A stretch of DNA of 64,000 bases from Pyrenophora tritici-repentis (Eukaryota > Ascomycota > Dothideomycetes > Pleosporales > Pleosporaceae), in the NCBI RefSeq assembly GCF_003171515.1, contig NC_089391.1, forward strand, positions 992,001 to 1,056,000, read 5' to 3'. Positions 10,305-22,696 of this stretch are shown here, piece after piece; the stretch's first letter is position 1; every line of letters starts with the position of its first letter. Both the position numbers and the translations under genes were made by a program. The notes beneath the pieces are model-generated. The model did not search any database and was not told the DNA's origin. It worked only from the letters and a program-made list of their open reading frames with translations.

Positions 10305-13035
10305 TCACTCCCCACTCAACTGCAAAATCAACGTACTAGCCACATCCAAAAACGGAAATGGACTAGTAACAATCTTCTCGCCCTCCTGACGTCCGACACC
10401 CACAAGTTCAGTGCGCTCTCTCAAAATGCCCGTATCACCTTCTCTCAATTTATTCGCCAGATCAGGGGGGAGGGGTTCGTTTTCTGCTAGTCTGCGCCAG
10501 ACGCCCTGTTCGTCGTCCCAGCCGTCCTGGTGATGCTGGTGAGGTTGCGAGCTAGACAGGGAAGAAGACGAGGCTTTGATTTCGCGGACGAGGTTCGAGA
10601 CGAGGCGTTCGTAGCCGGCGCATTTGAAGTCTACGACGAAGAAGTCGCGGTCGATGCTGTAGAGTTGGATCGACATGTAGATGAAGACTGCTTCGTCCGA
10701 ATGGAGGTGTTGGTGATGGTCTTCGGTGGCGGCGCGCTCTGCTGATGTCATGCCGTCGACGGCATGGGCGCTGGATGTGCTGGCGTTTGTGGAGCTGCGG
10801 CGGCGGAGACCAGAGGGGTCGTTTGCGAGGTCGACGCGTGACGAGTGGGTGGAGGATGGGTGGGCGACGCCGGGGGGGAACATGCCTTCTTTGCGGAAGC
10901 GGGCGTTTATGACCCATGGGTCTTCGGGGACGTGGTAGCCCCAGTCGTTGGTGTGGTTGTAGTGTCTCTTCTGCCGGCCTCTTGTCTCTTGCTCGTATGC
11001 GCTGTTGTTGCGTACGGTAAGCGGCTCTCGGCGTGGCGAGTTGGCGCGCGCACCTTGACCTTCATGCGATGAGTGAGACGATATCGAGTCTTGTGACTGA
11101 CTCCGCGACTTTGGTGATCCAGGCGCCTTGGATGTACTTGGACTGCGGGATCCGCTTCTTCCACCCGCTCGGCGTATCTTGGGTATCTCCCAGTCAGCAC
11201 CCATGGCTTTCAGTGCCTTGAAGATGGCCAGCATGGCCTCTGCAGGCTGATTCCTTGAACGAATACCAAATTGCCACTTGGTCGCTCGCGGTTTCTTAGC
11301 GGGTAGGCTTGTCATTGGTTCAGGTTTTGACCTTCCGGCTTCAGGTAGAGTGCGGAAGTTAGGCTTCAGCCTACGAGCTGAGATTTGCCGTTGCTCTTCC
11401 GTCTGTTCTGGAGTCGGTGGGAGACCATCTGTATCCTGGACTCTGCTCAGCGGCCGTGGGTGACCTTTCATGTACGCTTTATGGTATTCGGTAAGACTGC
11501 TAGGCAAGATAGCCACTGTGCTAACGGGACTGCGCACCATTGCGAGCTGGCTACTAGCATTTGAGCCTTGACGCGCCCTTTCATGCTCCTTGGTCGAGGG
11601 GGGGATGAACTGGGGACGGGAAGCAGCGTTCAACGATTGTGGTCTGAACTTGTCCATGTGACTCTCGTGGGTGGGAGGCGACTGGTGATTCCATACCGGT
11701 ACGCCGTTGTCGTTGGTCAGTAATGCTACACAGGATTAGCAAGGCATGGTGTGAGTGATAGTATTGACTTACGGTTATCCCGCATCATCTCATTCTCGCG
11801 CACAATCAAGTAGGCGTCCTTGATTGCGCTCGGCTCGTCACGTGCCAAGGCGTCTTGGACGTCATGCTTTGCGTAGCCCATTGTTTTTCCGAGCTTGGAG
11901 ACGACATTTTCGTGCAAGGCCTGGACACGAGGGGCATCGGCGGTTGGGGCTAGAGCCTTGGGATCGATTGCTTTGTTAGGGTCGGCTCCACTATCGAAGA
12001 AGTCTTGAACAGGTGGCTCCAGGTATGGGGGTAGGTCTGTGGTGAACCATGGATCTTGTCGGAGTTCGGGGATGGTGATGCGGTGGACGGGGTTGACCAT
12101 GAGCATTTTCTTAATCAGGGACGTGGCACCCGGTGACAGATAGCTCGGTGTGCTGTATTGTCCAGCTGCAATCTTCTTAAAAAGTGTAGGGATATACTCG
12201 TCGTCAAAAGGTAGTCGACCAACCAACAGCACGTAGAGAATGACACCGCAACTCCAAACGTCGACTTCGGGGCCGGCATACAGCTTTCCAGATATGACTT
12301 CGGGCGCAGCGTAGTTTGGGCTGCCGCAGCTCGTCTTGAGGAAATTGCCATCTGTCATAATGTTGCTCAGGCCAAAGTCTGCGATTTTGACGTTGCTGTC
12401 GTGGTCGAGCAGCAGGTTCTCGGGCTTCAAGTCTCGGTGGACAATCTTGTGTCTGTGGCAGTATTCGACGGCGCATACGATTTGCTGGAAGAACTTTCTA
12501 GCCTGGGCCTCTTGCAGCTTCCCGTGGTTGACAATGTAGTCGAACAACTCGCCGCCAGCGTACTCCAGGACCATGATGATTTCCGTGGGCGTGGTTATGA
12601 CGGTGTATCTGCAGAGGTCAGCATGAATATTCGCAGAAGTGGGTGGCTTGGTTACAGCTTGATAATGTGCGGATGCCGCAGCAGTTGCAGATACTGGATC
12701 TCGCGCTCTATCCTGCCCGCCATGTCTCGCGTCACCAGTCTCTTGCGGTTGATGATCTTGAGGGCGACCTTTTGGCCGCTGACCTGGTGCGTGGCCAGCT
12801 TGACCTTGCCAAAGGAGCCCTCTCCAAGCGTACGAACTATCGTGTACTGTCCCAGCCGCTGATTCGCCTTGGAGTCCTTGCTCTTGCTTTCCTGCACGGC
12901 TGTGCCGAGAGCGGCAGGCGTCGCAAGGGCGGCATCTTGTGTCTTTGTAGTGCTGGCGCCCCCAGCTCCGCGCCGCTGAGCAGGCATGGAGATGGAGAGC
13001 TCCTCGAGATCTTCATTGTCGATTGCGGCCGACAT
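10305..13035 (-). CDS. SNF1: SNF1 / AMP-activated protein kinase catalytic subunit
   Basis: Ser/Thr kinase that senses energy status and lifts carbon catabolite repression; in plant-pathogenic fungi it is needed for wall-degrading enzyme expression. Exons 13035-12656, 12608-11773 and 11725-10305 give 878 aa. Kinase landmarks are intact: Gly loop GEGSFG (71-76), Lys93, HRDLKPEN with catalytic Asp186, DFG Asp204 and activation-loop Thr219 in the LKTSCGS context. After the kinase comes a UBA-like autoinhibitory region (VVSKLGKTMGYAKHDVQDAL), a long polar linker, and a C-terminal domain ending FPFLDVASTLILQL that binds the regulatory subunits. ATG 13035 is the first in the frame; the frame extends upstream but without ATG. 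Intron 2 (11726-11772) is 47 nt. Confidence 0.96.
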
Positions 13036-13846
13036 GGTTGCGCGTAGATTGGCGGTTTCGCGGATTCGCGCTCCCAAGCAGGTGAGCTGGTCTGGTTAGC
13101 GGTTAGTGGTTAGTGGTTAGCGGTTTGCGGGGAGCTACCTAGAGGTAAGGGACAGGACTGTTAGCATTAGCAGCTTGCCAACCCAGGGCTGGACCAATGC
13201 GCTATTTGCCCATTGTCGACTTTCCTAGTCGTATCAAGAGACATGGAAATGATGACTTACGTCACTACTGCCCGCTCCTTATGTCTACTTACAGCGGGGC
13301 GCCAAATCCGTGGTCCTGGCCTGCGTCGACGTGCCGCCTTAATGCCCCGCTACCACCGGTCAGGCCAACATGGACAAAAACAACAACAACGTGAGAAGGG
13401 ATTGATTGAATAGGAAAAGGTATTCTTGAAGGAGGCTGTATGACGCTTGACAAGTGTTGTTTGCTGCTACTACTCCAACTACCATATCGCGCGCCGGCAG
13501 CTGTAGTGGGGCACACTGCCTAATAAGACACGGAGCGCAGAGTAAATTTCATCCAGCTGCTCTCGGAAAACTTTCACATGCAAAGAGATGAACATATCAA
13601 GATCCGATAGACTAACTCTGAGATCAGCGTCACCCATAGCAGTGGCAGCTTGCATCCTGCAGCCCGCCATCGGCCCGCCATGTTGGTGACTTGCATACTA
13701 CATGCACCACCAAGCCCACCGCTTCCTCGTAACTCGTAATCCCCTGCCGCCATGGCGATTCCACAAGCCCATCCCAAATGCCTGACTTGAATTCAAATGC
13801 CATCTCACATCATCTGTTACCGCATGCTAGGGCCCGCTGCATCCTT
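13036..13846. other. SNF1 upstream region
   Basis: This is the promoter and leader of SNF1 and the 3' side of the next minus-strand gene. It contains the heptamer repeat at 13094-13128. Short frames in it have no recognisable domain. Confidence 0.5.
13094..13128. repeat. Heptamer tandem repeat in the SNF1 leader
   Basis: Five head-to-tail heptamers of the form GGTTAGC, GGTTAGT or GGTTTGC lie about 60-95 bp upstream of the SNF1 start codon. Confidence 0.8.
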
Positions 13847-15621
13847 TCATCGGAAGCAGAACATACGGCCAAGCCCCCGCTGCTGCACCTCGCGCCGCGC
13901 TGCCCCATCGACGTAGACAGCCTCGCCCTCGCTGGTCGAACTGGCGCTGCTGACCTGTTTCGCCTTGTCGCCTCCAAAAACTCTCAGTAAAACGACCATG
14001 CTACCTGCACTGAGGATACTACCACACAGGATGCCAATCATGACAAAGTTGCTTTTGCGGTATTTGTGAGGTCCGGCCTTGGCATCTTCAGGCCATCCCG
14101 AGTACAGCGCATAAGTCGTCAGAATGCTTCCTAGATTTCCAAGTCCAGACACGAGTGCGGCGGCTGCTGCTACGCCGACTTCTCCATGTCGGGGCTGGAA
14201 AATCTCGTTGGACCACGCCATGCAAATGGGTACTGTCGGTCCAAGCCCGAAACCAATCAGCAGAATTCCCCCATACCGTGACCAGTTCTTTGCAAATGTT
14301 GCAATCAAAAGACCGGCAATTTGAACTACGACGGCCGCGCTGAAGAAGGCAGGTCGATGATGGTGGAATCGATCCGAAATTGGCGTGACGAGTAGAATAG
14401 CGATGAGGTCCATCTAACACGTTAGAATGTTGGGGTATACGGTAATCCCATGTTCAACTTACAATCCAAATGGGCGCAGACAGCAAACTCAACTGAATAC
14501 CCGTTAGATCCGGGTTGATGCCCCGAATAATGACCGTCGCATACGCCTGCGTGCCGTTTCCCACGCCCACCACCCCAAAGTACATGACGACAAGTGGGTA
14601 AATCCTCCAGTCAATGACCACGTGCCAGAGGTCCTTCATAGTCCACAACTTGCGACTGTAAACACGCGTCAAGTCCTCGTAATGGATACGTGCGTCTTCG
14701 CCCTCCAAAGCTGGTCTACCCTCTGGTAGCCACTTCATCCATCCGCTTCGCTGACGAACTTGGCCTGGAGGTAGGGGCCGGTCGGGAAGCCACCAGAGAA
14801 GCGATATACCAACGATAAAACCGACAATGCCGTACAAGAGAAACATCCATTGGAACCCGACCAATCCACCCAGACCGTCCATCTTCTGAAAGCCTGCAGA
14901 AACCAAACCCACAACTGCCGCTGACATTTGCGAGGCCGTGAAGTAGCGTCCAATGCGTTTGCCAGTGCGAGAGGGAGGGTAGAACAGAGTTAGATAATAC
15001 GACATGCCAGGCCACATGCCCGCAATGACAATACCAAGCAGTAACCGCAGCAGACTAAAGGCATTCGTTAGTTTTAAGGATACGTCAGATATATAGAAGA
15101 GAACACACGTACTAGAGGTTCCAATCCGCATTCATAGCAGTCAAGCACATGCCAATAATGCCCACACACGTGACAATCCGACTCATCCACGCATGCGGGC
15201 TCACCCTCGACATGATGAGATTAGACGGCAGATCAAAAATCACATAGCAGACGTAGAACAGCGCCAGACCCGTCGACACCTGCTTGGGTGTGATGTCAAG
15301 CACAGAACCTAGATCGTGGCCTTCTGCCAGATTCATAGTTTGCGCGAGACCGATGTTGGAGCGTATGGCTGAGCATATGAAGTACAAGACCCAGAAGGCT
15401 GGAAGGATACGCCGGTCAAGTTTGCTGCAAAAGCATGGTTAGATGAATATATACAGGGGAATACAAGTAAAAACTTACGCATATACCCTCTCAATCCTAT
15501 CAATATCAATACCCTCATTCCCTACTTCAACATCCCTCTGTACACCCATTTGCTTCGCCGAACTCGGCCCCGCAGACACAGGTGCAGCACTCTTTCCAAC
15601 ATCATCATCATCGGAACCCAT
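13847..15621 (-). CDS. MFS transporter, anion:cation symporter (allantoate permease-like) family
   Basis: Predicted plasma-membrane carrier for a small organic anion or vitamin, of the Dal5/Tna1-like group. Four exons (15621-15479, 15424-15113, 15054-14463, 14413-13847) give 537 aa. Each junction restores family motifs: KLDRRILPAFWVLYF at the first helix, an R-S-N-I-G-L-A loop, DLPSNLIMSRVSPHAWMSRI, then RLLLGIVIAGMWPG and a long central loop. The final exon has the second half of the carrier with LLIGFGLGPTVPICMAWSNE. ATG 15621 is the only Met in the first exon frame. The tail beyond the last helix is polar. The substrate cannot be read from the sequence. Confidence 0.88.
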
Positions 15622-16244
15622 GTTGGCAAACGAAAACAGGCGCGAAAAAAGGGCAAGGGTGGAGTAAGAAGAAGAAATGTTCACATCCAACGATTATCTG
15701 CACAACCACACAGTTCCCTAAGCCGAAGAAACCTACCTGCACCGTTCGGCACACCCTCCCAACACGGCGTCCCGTCGCGCCCATTCGTGGGATAGTGGGC
15801 GAACTTTTTTTTCGCTGCATAGCTACCTAGACTACCGTAGTGGGGGGTTCATTGAGCCGCTAGTCAACGGGTGTCGATCTCGATTGCTTGTGGTCCGAGC
15901 AGCTGCACAACATTTGCGTGCCGGCCGTCATCGCAATCGTCGCTATCGCTACCATGAACAACGCAACATCGGACAAATTATGCCATTGCCATAAGGCCGG
16001 CGCGGGAATTATGCAAAAGGCGCGGGGATCGAGGCTAAGCTTAAAAAAACAACGATGTTAGGATTATTGACAGCAGACAGGGCTCGGACGGTTGCCGGAG
16101 GAAACAAAGCGTCATAGTTAGTAATACAACCTAAGCTTCAGCTCTTTCCACTTCCTACACTACCTATCAGCCCGTGCGAGAGAGAGAGAAAAAAGAGTAA
16201 ACAAAGACAAGAAAACTGACCATAGGCCGAAATTCATCCAAACC
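15622..16244. other. Divergent promoter region
   Basis: This is shared upstream DNA of the minus-strand MFS gene and the plus-strand unknown gene starting near 16245. No coding frame worth reporting was seen. Confidence 0.45.
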
Positions 16245-17007
16245 ATGTGTCCCGTTCTATACCAAATACTCGCAAACACCTTGGTGCGCTCAGCGCGCCG
16301 CGTCGCTCCGCCCCAAGCACGAACGCTGCGTCTGCGCGGTTCGAGAAGTGTTTCCACGTTACCTGAGAACCCACACATTGTAACGTCTGCCCCCTCCCAA
16401 AATACACCCCAATCCATAACTAACAGCTCGAAAAAAGTACGTCCACATAGACCCATACGACCCTTCCAAACGTCTCCTCACTCTCCTCCCTTCCAACCCA
16501 CCAACCCCCCAACTCGCCCTCGGCACATGCACCGCCCTCCCACCCACACCCCAAAACTTCACCCAAAACCCTTCTTTCCTACCCATCCTCTCCTCCGTCT
16601 TCGCTCAACACGCTACTTCGGATCCCTACGTGCAGTCGCAAGCAGCCGTGTACGCCGCCCCGGGCGGTTCGTCGTTTGCCCCGGAAAGCGGCAGTGACGA
16701 CGGCGCAGGCGGCGCCATGCACCAGGGTGGCAGCGGGGGCGCCGGCCACGGCGGCTGGATCCACGTGAGCGATTTGAGGAATCCGCCTGATTACGGGCGG
16801 ATTGCGTGGCCAGAGGATATCTTTGGGAGTGTGGAGGTGGATGGGAATGGGCGGTTTGTGGATGGTGGCGCGGGTGGGTGGCAGGATAGTGGGACTTATC
16901 GGGTTGTTACGAGGGAGGGGATACTGGGGCTGACGGAGTTTATGAGAGGGAAGGTTGTGGAGAGGTTGGTTGAGATGGAGAGGGAGATTGGTGGGGGGAA
17001 GGAGTGA
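16245..17007 (+). CDS. Conserved-looking unknown protein, possible mitochondrial presequence
   Basis: I do not recognise this family. The main exon is 16427-17007: it follows a clean acceptor (CTAACAG) and reads without a stop through a Pro-rich segment (residues PSKRLLTLLPSN onward), a hydrophobic PSFLPILSSVFAQH stretch, a Gly-rich region and a compact end with GGWIHVSDLRNPPDYGRI and TREGILGLTEFMRGK. The first exon from ATG 16245 is Arg/Ala/Leu-rich with few acids, as in mitochondrial presequences. The donor that fits the frame best is at 16348 (phase 1, giving 227 aa), but GTTCGA slightly upstream also works, so the first junction is uncertain. A different splice (16436 to 16636) would drop the Pro-rich part. 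Confidence 0.6.
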
Positions 17008-17286
17008 TGGAGGTTTTATATAAAAGGGTTATGGTATGAAAGAGGGGGGCTTTATGAGTATGCGGGGAGTGACGACTTAGGATACCCAGGTGGCAGTTAC
17101 GTTGTTTGGTCTAGCATAGCATGAATGAAGCGAATTGAGCGAGTAAGCACGAATTTGAATAACTGATCTGTGATTTTGTGTCGTAGCAAACATGGCCACG
17201 GCACAGGTCTATGGGGGTATCAAAACTACCTACTTCATCCCTCGACTCACTCCCCCCTCACCGCATCTTCAATCCACCACCCACGC

Positions 17287-17894
17287 CTAACTAAGCTCCC
17301 CCGCCTCCAACCTCTCCAAAAAACACCTCCCAAACCTCTCACACTGCCCAAACGCAACCCTAAACCCCTCATCCCCCCCATAATAAGGATCATCAATCTC
17401 CTCCCCACGCTCACTCCTCTTGCCCACCGCCTTCCTCCTCCGCCCCCCAAACTCACCAAACAACATGACCTTGCCCACACCTTCCTCGCTGCCCCCCAAC
17501 CTCCTAACCTCTTCTCTCCGCAACGCCTCCACATCAGCGAGATTCTCGTCGTCCATGCACAGGATGTAGTCGAAGTCGCCAAAGTCGGTGCGGGGCGAGA
17601 ATTTCCGTGCCGAGTGCTTGTAGGTGGTTATGTTGGCGGCGCGGAGGGTGGACATGGTACGTGAGTCGGGGGAGGAGCCGACGTGGTAGGCGCCGGTGCC
17701 GCAGGAGTCGATGGTGGTGATTAGGGGGTGTGATGGGGATGTGAGGGATTGGAATACTCCTTCGGCCATTGTGGAGCGACCTGGTTGGTGTGTTAGGATT
17801 GTGTTTGGGCGTGTGAAAGTGGGGACGTACATATGTTGCCGAGGCAGACGAAGAGGACGGAGACGGGTTTGGGGGATTTCGTGGAGTCGGCCAT
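17287..17894 (-). CDS. LTP1: Low-molecular-weight protein tyrosine phosphatase
   Basis: Small cytosolic phosphatase acting on phosphotyrosine proteins and small aryl phosphates. Exons 17894-17831 and 17780-17287 join through the active-site codons to 185 aa. The P-loop VCLGNICRS carries nucleophile Cys17 and Arg23, and the general-acid loop is DDPYYG near residue 151. The intron (17781-17830, 50 nt) splits the codon of the second Cys in the P-loop, which supports the join. ATG 17894 begins the usual short N-terminus (MADSTKSPKPVSVLF); an in-frame ATG at 17987 would add 31 residues. The C-terminal part has a Gly/Arg-rich insertion (GEFGGRRRKAVGKR). The gene is divergent from chitin synthase. 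Confidence 0.92.
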
Positions 17895-18668
17895 TATGTG
17901 TGGATTACGGGATGTGTGTATAGTGATGTAGGAAGAAATTGTGTTTGGCTCTGGTATAGATGTGGGGAAAGATGTTTCTCTTGGCATAGTCCATATCGAT
18001 CAAGTCGCGAGCCTCGTCATGCAGGCAGTGATCGGAGCCAGCATCGTGTCAGGCTGGTGTGTAGAAACGTTCCCGAACTTCCGTCCATGCACTACCCAGT
18101 GCGAAACTGGTCTGGTGTACGATATCAGTGCCATCTAGTACGTAGACAGCGAGGGCAGATCCCTCTTAAAATAAGCACGCTGCGTAAGTGCATGCGGCTG
18201 TGAAGTGTGGCGGGCGCCTCTAGTCAGCAGTTTCACGGCTGCGACTCCCTTGGCACTTGAATCTTGTCTGAGGCTGAACAAGTCGAAATACAAAGTACAA
18301 CAACAATCCAACAAGTTATCCCCGTGCTACACTTTCACCGTGTGCACATTGTTGCCGTCGGCCTTTTTCGTTGCTTTTAGTACACCCGGTTACATCATCG
18401 TCCCGCGCGTTGCTGGGTAAACAACGTGCACCCTGGCACCAGATCGGAACCGCCAAAACCTATCTGAAACCGAGGGAATACCAGTCGCTTTTTCCTGCCA
18501 GGTCGTCTACTGTATCACTATATCACTACAGAATCAACAACAGTCTCGTCTTGTGTATCTTTTTCTGGGCCTCTCCTTGTACTTTTGTGTCTGGCCTGTT
18601 GATTCGGCTGCCGCACTGTCGCGCCTTGATTGAAGCGCATCAGCAGCACAGGGACCCGGACCGCAACC
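17895..18668. other. Divergent promoter region of phosphatase and chitin synthase genes
   Basis: The side next to 18669 is rich in C/T and TATC motifs, as expected of a fungal leader. Open frames here are short and without domains. Confidence 0.45.
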
Positions 18669-21600
18669 ATGTCTTACAACCGACTAGGTGAGTAGCAATC
18701 TGCCGTGTTAGTCAAGTTAAATCATTCACTACCTGCAAGCCTTTCTGCCTCTGCTTCTGCCTCTGCCTCTCTGCGCACCTGCCTGAGACTCGACTTTTAC
18801 ATAGCCACCAAGCGAGTCACACTGACGGTACTGACGGTATTACCTTAGGCCAACCGGCAAACGACGACCCGTACGAGATGGACCCTCGACGACCAGCTGG
18901 GCGCACGCCCTCACCTGGACAGCCTCTGCGCGGCTACCAACTCGAAGATCGATATGCCTCGCCGGGGCCTTCGCACTCGGGCATCTTGGAGATCCCCATG
19001 GGACCCAACCCAGCTGCTGCTTCCGGCGACCGTTTGCCGTTGCAACCCAGTGTATGTCTTTTTTTTTGCTTTTTGGGAGTGCGTCCATGGGCGACAGCGC
19101 GAGTGTAGAGGAAACAAGGCTGTCAGGCTAACATGCGCCAATGACAGTACTCGGTAGAAAACATACCATATGCCGCTGGCAACTATCACGACGACTACGA
19201 CCCACGACCGCAACGACATGATGGCGATTACTCGCTTGACCCTCAAGCACATCACGATGCATACTACAACCAGCCCTATGACCCTACACCGCATGATGAG
19301 AGCCCCGGCGCATACGGCACACAGCCCACGCACTACTGGCAGGATGAGGATATGGACAAGCCCATGATGCACGGCGACAACGCCTATGGTCCGGATCCCC
19401 ACGACATGGAGGATCCCGAAAACCCATTCCACGACGTGCCTGCGCCCACAATCATGCCTGCCCCGATCAAGCGATGGAAGACGGTGAAGGAGGTGCAGCT
19501 GTTCAAGGGCAACTTGGTTCTAGACTGCCCCATCCCTCCACGATTGCTCAACCAAGTTCCGCATGCACAGCCCCCGGAGCGTGACGAGTTCACACACATG
19601 CGCTACTCAGCCGCTACGTGTGATCCTGCAGACTTCGATGCGGAGCGCTTCACCCTGCGCCAGAAGCTGTTTGCCAAGCCTCGCCATACCGAGCTCTTCA
19701 TTGTCATCACCATGTACAACGAAGAGGACGAGCTGTTCGCCCGAACCATGATCGGCGTAATCAAGAACATCGAGTACATGAACTCGCGTACAAACAGTAA
19801 GACGTGGGGCAAGGACGCGTGGAAGAAGATCGTAGTCTGCGTCGTAAGCGATGGCCGTGCCAAGATCAACCCGCGCACTCGCGCCGTGCTAGCTGCACTC
19901 GGGGTTTACCAGGACGGCATCGCCAAGCAGCAAGTCAACGGCAAGGATGTGACTGCCCATATTTACGAGTACACCACCCAGATGACGCTGGACATCAAAA
20001 AGGGTGTCGTCGGCGTCAAAAAGGGAAACACCCCGGTGCAGATGCTGTTTTGTCTAAAGGAAAAGAACCAGAAGAAGATCAACTCGCACAGATGGTTCTT
20101 CCAGGCATTCGGTACCGTCTTAGATCCGAATGTGTGTGTGCTTATTGATGCTGGTACCAAGCCTGGCAAGGACTCCGTCTACCAGCTGTGGAAGGCGTTC
20201 GATCTCGAGCCCATGTGCGCAGGTGCTTGTGGTGAGATCAAGGCCATGTTGGTGCACGGAAAGAAGCTTCTGAACCCGCTGGTAGCCACTCAGAACTTTG
20301 AGTACAAGATGAGCAACATTCTGGATAAACCGCTAGAGTCTGCTTTTGGTTTCATTTCTGTCCTTCCCGGTGCCTTCTCTGCCTACAGATATGTTGCACT
20401 CCAAAACGACAAGACTGGCCAAGGGCCGTTGGAGAAGTACTTTGCTGGTGAGAAGATGCACGGCGCCAACGCTGGCATTTTCACAGCCAACATGTACCTG
20501 GCTGAAGATCGTATTCTCTGCTTCGAGCTCGTCTCCAAACGAAACTGCCATTGGATTCTGCAGTACGTCAAGTCTGCTACGGGAGAAACCGATGTACCGA
20601 CGACCATGGCCGAGTTCATCAGTCAGCGTCGTCGCTGGTTGAACGGATCTTTCTTTGCTGCTGTCTACGCCCTGGCTCACTCTTTCGACATTTTTCGAAG
20701 TGATCACTCTTTCTTGCGCAAAACCATGTTCCTTGTCGAGTTTGTCTACCAAACCATTAGCATGATCTTCGCCTGGTTCGCTCTCGGTAACTTCTTCCTG
20801 GTCTTCCGCATTCTCACGGCTTCACTCCAAAACGAACTCGGCACCGTCGGCAAAGTGCTCTTCATCATCTTCGAATGGCTCTACATCGCCGTCTTAATAA
20901 CGTGTTTTATCCTCTCACTCGGTAACCGGCCCCAAGGTTCAAACAAGTGGTACATGTCGATGGTGTACTTTTGGTGCATCATCATGACCTACCTCATGTT
21001 CGCCTCAGTCTTCATCACCGTGCGCTCGGTGCAAGGGCAAATAGCCGCCAACAACGGGTTCAACGTCGGCGACCTCTTCAAGGACAAGATCTTCGCCACG
21101 CTCGTCATCTCGCTGCTCTCAACTTACGTCATGTGGCTCATCGTGTCCATCATCTTCCTCGACCCCTGGCACATGTTCACATCCTTCTTCCAGTACCTCC
21201 TCATGACACCCACATACATCAACATCCTCAACGTCTACGCCTTCTGCAACACACACGACATCACGTGGGGCACCAAGGGCGATGACAAGGCCGAGAAACT
21301 CCCAATCGTCATCACGAAAGCAGATGGTAAAGCGGACATCCAGGCGCCGACCGATGACGCCGATCTCAACACGCAGTATGAAACCGAGTTACGCGTGTTT
21401 AGTGAGAAGTGGAAGGAGGAGAAGAAGATTCCATCGCCCAGTGAGAAGCAAGAGGATTATTACAAGGGATTTCGATCGGGCGTTGTTCTGTTTTGGATGT
21501 TTTGTAATTTGGGACTGTCGGCGCTGGTGCTGCAGTCTGGCGGGCTCGAGTTGACGGTTAGTACGCCGGATGAGGCGCAGAAGAAGAGGAATGATGCGGC

Positions 21601-21773
21601 GACTATTTATCTCGCCGTGGTGCTGTATAGTGTGGCGGGGTTGGCGGCGTTTAGGTTTATTGGGGCCATGTGGTTTTTGGTTGTGCGGATGGTGAGTTAT
21701 ATCCTTTCTCTGAGTGTGAGAATACTTTTTGGGAGGCGTGGTACTAACGAATTTGCAGTTCAGAGGTGTTTGA
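18669..21773 (+). CDS. Chitin synthase, probably class III
   Basis: Family 2 membrane glycosyltransferase that polymerises UDP-GlcNAc into cell-wall chitin. Exons 18669-18687, 18849-19051, 19148-21691 and 21759-21773 give 926 aa. The first exon encodes only six residues plus one base. The N-terminus is a long disordered Tyr/Asp/Pro-rich region. The catalytic domain has the donor-binding block ([13 protein letters not shown]), a [14 protein letters not shown] acidic site, EDRILCFEL and the QRRRW product motif near residue 567, followed by several membrane spans. Domain order and the [10 protein letters not shown] and [11 protein letters not shown] segments suggest class III. A 67-nt intron with branch CTAAC cuts the end, so the protein stops after FRGV. 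If retained, the frame runs on to 21874 with a different tail. Confidence 0.93.
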
Positions 21774-22128
21774 TAATGGAGATGTTGGGCTTGCATGGTT
21801 GGAAAAAGACGGTTTTCAGATCGTCGTCGTTTTGTTTGTTTGCTTGTTCGAATGGAGTTTGGGCGAAGGGTTAGGTCATCATCATCGCATGTGGGCAAGT
21901 ATAGGTGTGCCTTATGGCGCTTCTTTTAGTTTTTTTTGTGTGTCGTGGGATGTTCCATGACCTGATTGATGATACCAGAAGTTATGAAGATACGTATGCA
22001 TTTTTCGTTGTAGTAAATGTCTTTTTTTTTTGAGTTGTTTGAATGGTTGAGTGGTGGGTGGAGTGGTGTTTCTGTCCACTTGTCTTGTGTAGGGGTATTC
22101 CTGTCGTCGTCCTCGTCTCACCGCATGG

Positions 22129-22476
22129 GTTTAGACATGCTGTATCTGTCATGTTTCTTCACTTGGTATGTTCGGCATGTCTTGTTATGCTGTCTATGCT
22201 TTCCTCATGCGACAGCACGCACTGTAAACATCAAGACGCTCTCTCATCTGCCAGCTCTTCACAGCGTGTTCTATCTCATCTCTTGCCATCTTCTGTCTTA
22301 CCTTTGTCCTTCTGCTGAGTTTAAGCATGCTGTATTTGTCACGTTACTTCACTCATCATGCTCGACACGTCTTGTTATGCTGCCTATGCTTTCCTCATGC
22401 GACCGCACGTAGTGTAAACAGCAAGACGCTCGCTTATCTGCAAGCTCCCCATAGCCGATTTTCCACAGCATGTTCT
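22129..22476. repeat. Two diverged tandem copies, about 190-bp period
   Basis: Copy 1 (about 22129-22272) and copy 2 (about 22319-22476) share long matched blocks such as CTTGTTATGCTG, CTATGCTTTCCTCATGCGAC and GTAAACA followed by CAAGACGCTC. The spacing is 190 bp at the start and about 203 at the end, so copy 2 has an insertion. By eye they are roughly four-fifths identical. Confidence 0.85.
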
Positions 22477-22554
22477 AGAGCAAGGCGGCTTCACCTTTAC
22501 TTTCGGTGGCGTCAGTGTCGCTGCAGTACGCTTCAGCACGGGCCCCGCCTCCAC

Positions 22555-22560
22555 TATATA
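22555..22560 (+). promoter_or_regulatory. Possible TATA box of the zinc-knuckle gene
   Basis: A TATATA run sits about 140 bp before the start codon and just downstream of the tandem duplication. Confidence 0.3.
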
Positions 22561-22696
22561 TTCAGGGCAACAGCGAACAGCACAAAACTTCTGCGAGCAA
22601 CACCACTTTTTCCTCGCTTCAAGTTACCTCTGCAACTGGAAATCCGACTGCGCACGTGGTCAATCAGAGCTAATTCATCTACGACAGGCTGCAATC

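Larger units (their letters stand above)
21774..22696. other. Intergenic with diverged tandem duplication
   Basis: This is the 3' side of chitin synthase followed by the promoter of the zinc-knuckle gene. It includes the tandem repeat at 22129-22476. No gene was recognised. Confidence 0.5.
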
